From assembly GCF_021049305.1 (NCBI RefSeq), contig NZ_CP088081.1:62001-126000 (forward strand): a stretch of 64,000 nucleotides of DNA. Reading direction: 5' to 3'. The DNA comes from Ideonella dechloratans. Lineage in GTDB: Bacteria > Pseudomonadota > Gammaproteobacteria > Burkholderiales > Burkholderiaceae_C. This document shows, piece by piece, positions 58,666 to 64,000 of this stretch (position 1 is its first letter; every line of letters starts with the position of its first letter). The notes under the pieces are model-generated. The model was not told where the DNA came from. It was given only the letters and a program-made list of their open reading frames with translations, and did not search any database. A program made the translations under genes and the position numbers.

Positions 58666-58935
58666 TCAGGCCTGGCGCAAGGAGCGCCACACCTCGTCCT
58701 GCCAGGGCAGCTGGTGGATCAGGCCGTTCAGGTGCAGGGCGGCTTCGTTGCTGGTCATCACCGCCCCTTCGTCGCTGACCAGACGCAGGTTGGTCAGCAC
58801 GCCCATCGGGTCGGCCATGGCGACCACGCCTTCGTTGATCTCCACCCAGTCCCACAGCAGCCCGGCCTCGGGTTGGGGCGAGGATTCGCACCACAAGGTC
58901 TGGCCGCACAGCGGATCGCGTGGACTTCCGCGCAT
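58666..58935 (-). CDS. Unrecognised small protein next to the LuxR solo
   Basis: An 89-residue open frame reading MRGSPRDPLCGQTLWCESSP and LLWDWVEINEGVVAMADPMG, then LTNLRLVSDEGAVMTSNEAA. No signal peptide, membrane segment or known family. It is divergent from the luxR gene with a 10-bp palindrome between, which hints that it may be regulated with it. The open frame extends to 59079, and the start at 58935 is chosen only by composition; it may also be a chance frame. Confidence 0.45.
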   Translation of the reverse strand: MRGSPRDPLCGQTLWCESSPQPEAGLLWDWVEINEGVVAMADPMGVLTNLRLVSDEGAVMTSNEAALHLNGLIHQLPWQDEVWRSLRQA

Positions 58936-58967
58936 CACACGCGTGCCGACGTGCACAAAGCGACAAG

Positions 58968-59008
58968 TTTGTGGCCGGTTTGCCTGCCAAAATACCGTCG
59001 GCCACAAA
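58968..59008. promoter_or_regulatory. Palindrome upstream of the LuxR solo
   Basis: Perfect 10-bp arms TTTGTGGCCG and CGGCCACAAA with a 21-bp spacer, in the gene-free region between the small unknown gene and luxR. Possible operator; no T-run, so not a terminator. Confidence 0.4.
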
Positions 59009-59176
59009 TACAAGGACCAGGGGGGTGGCATGGCGCCGCGCGAGCGCGAGGGTGCATGAGCATTCGGTAGCGAGAGCATGGCGATAGTCTGGAATGGACG
59101 ACGTGCGTGAGCTAGATGTAAGACCTGTCAGGGATGCCTGGGGGAACCCGGCCTGTGCGGTGCGGGAGGCAGCGCT

Positions 59177-59905
59177 GTGACCGCCGGCATGCTGCATGGC
59201 AGCTTCTTGTCGGTCATGCAGGCCCAGACTGAAGCGGATTTCCGCCAGGAGGTCATCCGCTTTGCGCAGGATCTGGGCTTCGCCTATGTGTCGGCGATGA
59301 CGGTCATCGATCAGTCGCTGACCCATTCCGATTTCTTCACGGTGGACAACACGCCGCAGGCTTACAAGGACGGCTTTCAGAACAACCAGATTTGGCGCCG
59401 CGATCCTGTGATGCAGCACTGCAAGCGGGGTACTGTGCCCATCCTGTGGGACCAGGCCACCTATGTCCGCAACGGGGTCGAAGAGCTCTGGGAAGAGCAG
59501 GCGGCCTTCGGTTATCGCACCGGGATTGCGTTGGCCATGCATCTCCCGCAGGGCCGCCATTTCACCTTCGGCGTGGACCGTGACCAAGCCTTGCCCAAGG
59601 AGCCGGCTGCCCTGACCCGGATCGTGGCCGACATCCAGCTGTTTGCCGTGCACGCCCAGGAAGCGGCCTTGCGGCTCTTCGTGGCGCCCAACGCGGTGGC
59701 GCTGGAGCGACCCAAGCTGACGCCCCGCGAACTGGAGGCCCTGCGCTGGACCATGGAGGGCAAGACGGCCTGGGAAGTGGGCACCATCCTGGGCATCAGC
59801 GAGCGCACCGCGGTGCTGCATTTGCAGAATGCGATGCACAAGCTCGAGGCCACCAACAAGCACCAGGCGGTGCTCAAGGCGCTGCGCCTGGGCCTGATCC
59901 ACTGA
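59177..59905 (+). CDS. LuxR-type quorum-sensing regulator, solo
   Basis: A 242-residue LuxR protein with an N-terminal autoinducer-binding domain and C-terminal GerE helix-turn-helix (LTPRELEALRWTMEGKTAWE, GISERTAVLHLQNAMHKLEA). Of the six TraR-type pocket residues, D76, P77, W91 and G116 are kept, but the positions equal to W57 and Y61 of TraR are Y63 and F67. No luxI is nearby. Start is GTG at 59177; ATG at 59189 is an alternative. It sits just upstream of the GG-peptide/exporter genes and is their likely regulator (inferred). Confidence 0.88.
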   Translation: MTAGMLHGSFLSVMQAQTEADFRQEVIRFAQDLGFAYVSAMTVIDQSLTHSDFFTVDNTPQAYKDGFQNNQIWRRDPVMQHCKRGTVPILWDQATYVRNGVEELWEEQAAFGYRTGIALAMHLPQGRHFTFGVDRDQALPKEPAALTRIVADIQLFAVHAQEAALRLFVAPNAVALERPKLTPRELEALRWTMEGKTAWEVGTILGISERTAVLHLQNAMHKLEATNKHQAVLKALRLGLIH

Positions 59906-59943
59906 GCAGGGGATGTGTTGCGGAGGGTGACGCCCTGTAAGAG

Positions 59944-59959
59944 TTGACAGTGTCGTCAA
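59944..59959. promoter_or_regulatory. TTGAC-N6-GTCAA dyad before the peptide gene
   Basis: TTGACAGTGTCGTCAA, 65 bp before the peptide start. It overlaps a TTGACA -35-like hexamer (59944-59949), but no good -10 lies 17 bp downstream. Possible LuxR site. Confidence 0.35.
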
Positions 59960-60023
59960 AAGCGGGGACTTGGTTCAATGACTCCATGCGCTCGATGCGC
60001 ACCGATCAACGGAGTCAACCACC

Positions 60024-60188
60024 ATGAAGCAAGTCCTGAAGTCCATCGTTTCCAACACCCTGGGCGCGCTGCGTGCCAAGACTGCACCGGTGCAGCCGCT
60101 CCAGCAGATGTCCGACACCGAGCTGCGGGCTGTGGTGGGCGGCACCAGCGCTGACGCCGTTGATGCCCTGCCGCGCGGCGGCTGGTAA
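60024..60188 (+). CDS. Double-glycine leader peptide (secreted peptide precursor)
   Basis: A 54-residue peptide, too short for many gene callers. A 40-residue leader ends in LQQMSDTELRAVVGG, the standard leader cut by C39 peptidase ABC exporters after GG, leaving the core TSADAVDALPRGGW (14 residues, no cysteine, C-terminal Trp). GGAG eight bases before the ATG at 60024 supports translation. A strong terminator follows, then hlyD-type and C39 exporter genes on the same strand. Such a short core may be a signal peptide or a bacteriocin; no immunity gene or maturase is apparent. Confidence 0.8.
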   Translation: MKQVLKSIVSNTLGALRAKTAPVQPLQQMSDTELRAVVGGTSADAVDALPRGGW

Positions 60189-60297
60189 GACAAGAAGCAA
60201 AGACGCTGTCATCGTGAATCGGCCTGGGGAGGGCGATTCTCACTTCAAGCACTCTCAGGGAAGACAAGTCCAGAACTAGGACGTGTTGGGATCTCTC

Positions 60298-60335
60298 GAC
60301 GGCGGCCACGGGAAACCGGGCCGCCGTCTCTTTTT
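60298..60335 (+). terminator. Terminator between peptide and exporter genes
   Basis: GACGGCGGCC pairs with GGCCGCCGTC, followed by CTTTTT. It should favour high peptide levels over exporter levels. The rest of 60189-60412 holds no gene. Confidence 0.85.
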
Positions 60336-60412
60336 GGGCGGCTGCCGACGCCCTATCATCTGCCCGCCATGCCGCACACACCATCCCCCCGCCGAAGTCC
60401 TGAGGAGGCTGG

Positions 60413-61675
60413 GTGAGCCTGTTCCGACCCGAGGCCTTGCGTCACCGACAGGGGGAATGGCTGGGCACGCTGCAGCTGTCGCAGCCCCTGCCACTGGCGT
60501 GGATCACCGCCGGCGTGGTGGCCAGTGTGCTGGCCTTGGGCCTGTTCCTGGCCTGGGGGCAGGGCAGCCGCCGCGTGCAGGTCAGCGGTGTGTTGATTCC
60601 TGCCGGCGGGTTGGTGCGCATCGTGCCGCCCCAGGTGGCGCGGGTGCAGCGTCTGGCGGTGCAGGAAGGCCAGCCGGTGCGGGCCGGGCAGCTGCTGATG
60701 ACCCTGGCCGTGGGCGATCCCCGCCTGGCCGGAGCGCCGCAGGGGCAGCTGCAGCAGACCTTCGACGCCCGGCTGCAGAGCCTGGCCGACACCGAGCAGC
60801 AGACCCGCCGGGTGGCCGAGGCCCAGCAGCAGTCGCTGGCGCAGCGCATCGAAGCCCTGCAGCGCGAGTTGCAGCAGCTGGCGCAGCAGGTCCAGTTCCA
60901 CCAGCAGCGCCTGACCCTGGCCGAACAGGCCCAGGCCCGGCTGGAATCCTTGGCGGGCCAGCAGTTCGTTTCCACCGCCCAGGTGCAGGCCAAGCAGGAA
61001 GAGGTGATGGGCCTGCGCGCCGACGGCGCCGCCTTGCTGCGGCAGCGGGCCTCGCTGGCGCGTGACCTGGCCGATCTGCAGGCCCAGGCGCGCGAGCTGC
61101 CGGCGCAGACGGCCCAGCAGCTGCAGGCCCTGGCCCGGCAGCGCGACGAGATCCGCGAGACCGCCACCCGCGCTGACCCGGCGGCGGCCGACCGGGTGCT
61201 GCCGGTCACCGCGCCGATGGCCGGCACCGTCACCGCCATCTACGCCGGCGCAGGCCAGGCGGTCAGCGACGAGTTCGCCATGGCCAGCCTGTGGCCGGCC
61301 GGGGCGCCGCTGCAGGCGCATCTGTACGCGCCGTCCAGCGCCTTGGGCTTTGTGCGGCCGGGGCAGCCGGTGCGCCTGCGGCTGCAGGCCTTTCCGTACC
61401 AGAAGTACGGTTGGCTGGACGGCACGGTCCGCCAGGTGGCCCAGGCCCCGGCCCAGGCCACCGAGCTGGCCAGGCTGCCGCTGGCCTCCCAGACGGGCGC
61501 GCCGCAGCCGCTCTACCGCATCGTGGTCACGCTGTCGGCCCAGGCCATGCGCGCGGGCGGCCTGGCCCAGCCCCTGCAGCCGGGCATGCAGTTGGACGCC
61601 GACATCCAATTGGAGCGCCGCCGTTTGATCGAATGGGTGCTGGAGCCCCTGCTGGGCTGGCGCCAGCGCTGGTGA
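60413..61675 (+). CDS. HlyD-family secretion adaptor
   Basis: A 420-residue membrane fusion protein. One TM helix (about 28-48, WITAGVVASVLALGLFLAWG) precedes a lipoyl half (VSGVLIPAGGLVRIVPPQVA), a long coiled-coil hairpin (about 110-240, Gln/Ala-rich) and the second lipoyl and beta-barrel part (VTAPMAGTVTAIYAGAGQAV). It bridges the C39 ABC exporter to an outer-membrane channel. Start GTG at 60413 with AGGAGG six bases upstream. The next gene begins 10 bp after it. Confidence 0.92.
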   Translation: MSLFRPEALRHRQGEWLGTLQLSQPLPLAWITAGVVASVLALGLFLAWGQGSRRVQVSGVLIPAGGLVRIVPPQVARVQRLAVQEGQPVRAGQLLMTLAVGDPRLAGAPQGQLQQTFDARLQSLADTEQQTRRVAEAQQQSLAQRIEALQRELQQLAQQVQFHQQRLTLAEQAQARLESLAGQQFVSTAQVQAKQEEVMGLRADGAALLRQRASLARDLADLQAQARELPAQTAQQLQALARQRDEIRETATRADPAAADRVLPVTAPMAGTVTAIYAGAGQAVSDEFAMASLWPAGAPLQAHLYAPSSALGFVRPGQPVRLRLQAFPYQKYGWLDGTVRQVAQAPAQATELARLPLASQTGAPQPLYRIVVTLSAQAMRAGGLAQPLQPGMQLDADIQLERRRLIEWVLEPLLGWRQRW

Positions 61676-61685
61676 GCACGCACGC

Positions 61686-63833
61686 ATGACCGAACCGACC
61701 CCTGACGCCGGAACCGAGGCCTTGCGCGGCCTGCGCACGAGCTGGGGCCGCCGCCGCGTGCCGTTGGTGTTGCAGACCGAGGCCGCCGAATGCGGCCTGG
61801 CCTGCCTGGCCATGGTGGCCGGTGCCCATGGGCTGGACACCGATCTGCCGGCCCTGCGCAGCCGCTTCCAGATCTCGATGAAGGGGGCCACGGCAGCCGA
61901 TGTCTGCGAGATGGGCGCGGCCCTGGGCCTGGCGCCGCGCGCCCTGCGGGCCGAGCCGGCGCAGCTGGCCCAGCTGAGCCTGCCGGCGGTGCTGCACTGG
62001 GACCTGAACCATTTCGTGGTGCTGGCCGGGCTGAAGCGCGGCGTGGCCACGGTGCACGACCCGGCCCGCGGCGTGCGCCGCATGAGCCTGGCCGAGCTGT
62101 CACCGCATTTCAGCGGCGTGGCGCTGGAGTTCACGCCCACCGCGGCCTTCGTGCCCCGCCGCGAGCGCCAGCCGGTGCGCCTGCGCGAGCTGATGGGCCG
62201 GGTGCTGGGCTGGAAGCGGGCGCTGGGCCAGGTGCTGCTGCTGGCGCTGGCACTGGAGCTGCTGGTGCTGGGCAGCCCCTTCTTTCTGCAGTGGGTGGTG
62301 GACAGCGCCCTGCCCACCGGCGACCGCGACCTGCTGCTGACCCTGGGCGTGGGCTTCGGCGGCCTGGTGCTGTTGCAGTCGGTGGCGGCCGCCGCCCGCT
62401 CCTGGGCGGTGCTGCACCTGTCTTCCACTCTGAAGCTGCAGTGGCTGGGGCAGGTCTTCGCCCACCTGCTGCGCCTGCCGCTGGAATGGTTCGAGCGCCG
62501 CCACACCGGCGATGTGTGGTCGAGATTTGCTGCGGTGCAGCAAATCCAGGATGCACTGTCGATGCAGTTCTCCGAGGCGGTGATCGACGGTCTGATGGTG
62601 CTGCTGACCCTGGTGCTGATGCTGGCCTACAGCCCGACGCTGACCGCCGTGGCGGTGGCCGCGGTGGCGCTGTACGCGGTGCTGCGCTGGGCCCTGTACC
62701 GGCCGATGAAGGAGGCCTCCGAGGAGGCCCTGGTGCACGAGGCCCGCAAGAGCAGCCACTTCCTCGAGTCGCTGCGCGGGGTGGGCGCGATCAAGCTGTT
62801 CAATGCCCAGGGGCGGCGCCAGTCGCGCTTTTTGAACCTGGTGGTGGACGCGATGAACGCCAGCCTGGTGGCCCGCCGGCACGAGCTGGTGCTGTCGGTG
62901 GGCCAGCGGCTGATCTTCGGCCTGGAGCGGGTGGCGGTGGTCTGGCTGGGCGGGCTGGCGGTGATGGACCAGCAGATCAGCACCGGCATGTTGTTCGCCT
63001 TCCTGGCCTACCAGGAGCAGTTCGCCACCCGTTTCGGCGCCTTGATCGACAAGGCCGGCGAGCTGCAGCTGCTGCGTTTGCAGGGCGAGCGCCTGGCCGA
63101 CATCGTGCGCACGCCGCCCGAGGAGGACGCCGGCGCGCCCCTGCCTGCGGGCACCGAGCTGACGGGCCGGCTGACGGTGCGGGGCCTGCACTTCCGCTAC
63201 GCGGATGTGGAGGCCGAGGTGCTGCAGGACATCAGCTTCAGCGTGGCGCCGGGCGAGTCGGTGGCCATCACCGGGCCCTCGGGCGGTGGCAAGACCACGC
63301 TGCTCAAGCTGCTGCTGGGCATTTACGCCCCGCAAGGCGGCGAGGTCTGCATCGACGGGCTGCCGCTGGCCCGCCTGGGCCGGGCCCGCTGGCGCAGCCT
63401 GATCGGCACGGTGATGCAGGACGAGCCGCTGTTCGCCGGCTCCATCGCAGACAACATCGCCTTCTTCGCGCCCGACCCGGACCGCGACTGGATCGAGGCC
63501 TGCGCCCGGCAGGCCGCGGTGCACGAGGAGATCCTGGCCATGCCCATGGGCTATGCCACCCTGGTGGGCGACATGGGCACCAGCCTGTCGGGCGGGCAGA
63601 AGCAGCGCATTCTGCTGGCCCGGGCGCTGTACAAGCGCCCGCGCATCCTGCTGCTGGACGAGGCCACCAGCGCGCTGGACGTGGACCGCGAGCGCCTGGT
63701 GAACCAGGCGGTGCAGCAGCTGCAGCTGACCCGCATCATCGTGGCCCACCGGCCCGAGACCATCGCCAGCGCCCAGCGGGTGCTGGTGCTGAAGGATGGC
63801 CGCTTGATCGAGGACCGGCCGGTCGGCGGCTGA
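61686..63833 (+). CDS. C39-peptidase-containing ABC exporter (PCAT)
   Basis: A 715-residue exporter that cleaves GG leaders and exports the peptide. N-terminal C39 domain: oxyanion Q30 and catalytic C36 in LQTEAAECGLACLAMVAGAH, with H109 (WDLNHFVVLAG) and D125 (VHDPARG). Six TM helices (about 175-430) follow, then the ATPase: Walker A GPSGGGKTTLLK, signature LSGGQKQRILLARAL, Walker B ILLLDEATSALD and switch AHRPET. All catalytic parts are intact, so both maturation and export should work. The GG-peptide at 60024 is the evident substrate. Confidence 0.95.
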   Translation: MTEPTPDAGTEALRGLRTSWGRRRVPLVLQTEAAECGLACLAMVAGAHGLDTDLPALRSRFQISMKGATAADVCEMGAALGLAPRALRAEPAQLAQLSLPAVLHWDLNHFVVLAGLKRGVATVHDPARGVRRMSLAELSPHFSGVALEFTPTAAFVPRRERQPVRLRELMGRVLGWKRALGQVLLLALALELLVLGSPFFLQWVVDSALPTGDRDLLLTLGVGFGGLVLLQSVAAAARSWAVLHLSSTLKLQWLGQVFAHLLRLPLEWFERRHTGDVWSRFAAVQQIQDALSMQFSEAVIDGLMVLLTLVLMLAYSPTLTAVAVAAVALYAVLRWALYRPMKEASEEALVHEARKSSHFLESLRGVGAIKLFNAQGRRQSRFLNLVVDAMNASLVARRHELVLSVGQRLIFGLERVAVVWLGGLAVMDQQISTGMLFAFLAYQEQFATRFGALIDKAGELQLLRLQGERLADIVRTPPEEDAGAPLPAGTELTGRLTVRGLHFRYADVEAEVLQDISFSVAPGESVAITGPSGGGKTTLLKLLLGIYAPQGGEVCIDGLPLARLGRARWRSLIGTVMQDEPLFAGSIADNIAFFAPDPDRDWIEACARQAAVHEEILAMPMGYATLVGDMGTSLSGGQKQRILLARALYKRPRILLLDEATSALDVDRERLVNQAVQQLQLTRIIVAHRPETIASAQRVLVLKDGRLIEDRPVGG

Positions 63834-63844
63834 AGCCGCTCAGT

Positions 63845-64000
63845 TCACTTCATCGGGCAGGTCTTGATGCCCAGCACCGTGTAGAGCGGGCAGAAGCGCA
63901 GGGCGCCGGTGGCCAGCGGCACGATGCCGATCCAGCCCCAGACGCCGATGGTGCCGGTCAGGGTGAGGGCGATCAGCACGAGGCCGACGAGGATGCGGGC
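63845..64000 (-). CDS. DUF2892 inner-membrane protein, partial
   Basis: Cut by the right edge; 51 C-terminal residues visible. It reads ILVGLVLIALTLTGTIGVWG and WIGIVPLATGALRFCPLYTV, then LGIKTC, matching YgaP-like DUF2892 membrane proteins with the conserved CPLY..LG..TC. Function unknown; often linked to rhodanese/sulfur genes. Confidence 0.85.
   Translation of the reverse strand, partial: ARILVGLVLIALTLTGTIGVWGWIGIVPLATGALRFCPLYTVLGIKTCPMK

Noticed and set aside
60189-60412. A second leader peptide or immunity gene after the GG-peptide
   Set aside because: No frame with a ribosome site and leader motif; the region is mostly a terminator.

Overview
The window is about 70% G+C almost throughout, with dense, short-spaced genes. 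Its gene families (TRAP dicarboxylate transport with a DctS/DctR-like pair, cstA-ybdD, HD-GYP and hybrid kinases, an ExeA-like ATPase, cyanase, DUF4397 and DUF3108 proteins) suggest a Betaproteobacterium of the order Burkholderiales, near the Rubrivivax/Roseateles/Ideonella group. This is inferred from family content; no rRNA or tRNA gene is visible. One block, about 24.3-31.2 kb, is visibly poorer in G+C and is an integron cassette array.

Layout. 0-14 kb: end of a LysR regulator, fumC, an HD-GYP response regulator, a 2048-residue hybrid sensor kinase with a small CheY-like partner, then a minus-strand block holding a NarL-type regulator, cstA, ybdD and a Cache-domain kinase. 14-23 kb: an orphan flagellar-rod-like protein, cyanase, an ExeA-like ATPase, a pseudouridine synthase, an intergenic cluster of DnaA-box-like 9-mers, a DUF3108 protein and an RND efflux pair. 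23.2-31.2 kb: a chromosomal integron, made of an intact IntI with a LexA box, a likely attI, and about ten cassettes separated by recognisable attC sites. The cassettes carry vapBC (reversed), a short chlorite-dismutase-family protein, two acyl-carrier-protein-like proteins, an R2K-type ATP-grasp protein and several unknowns. A broken IS110-type transposase and a duplicated 234-bp terminator-bearing element lie at the far end. 31.4-36.5 kb: small START-like, DUF1801, RibD-C, VOC, alpha/beta hydrolase and GNAT genes.

36.5-43.6 kb: a C4-dicarboxylate TRAP transporter (dctPQM), a second dctP paralogue and a divergent DctS/DctR-like two-component pair; a shared TGTGG-N4-CCACA motif lies upstream of both dctP genes. 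43.6-58.6 kb: a methyltransferase, an M13 peptidase lipoprotein, a DUF4397 lipoprotein, pirin, an azoreductase with a divergent LysR, a PD-(D/E)XK-like protein, a GNAT, a thioredoxin-like protein, and a TAP-type hydrolase with a NatAB-like ABC exporter. 58.7-63.8 kb: a small unknown gene, a LuxR-type solo with altered acyl-homoserine-lactone pocket residues, a 54-residue double-glycine leader peptide too short for most gene callers, an HlyD-type fusion protein and a C39-peptidase ABC exporter. The window ends in a DUF2892 membrane protein.

The two parts most worth follow-up are the peptide export module at 59.2-63.8 kb, which looks like a LuxR-controlled secreted-peptide system with a 14-residue predicted product ending in tryptophan, and the integron, whose cassettes include a chlorite dismutase homologue that keeps the family's key heme-pocket residues.
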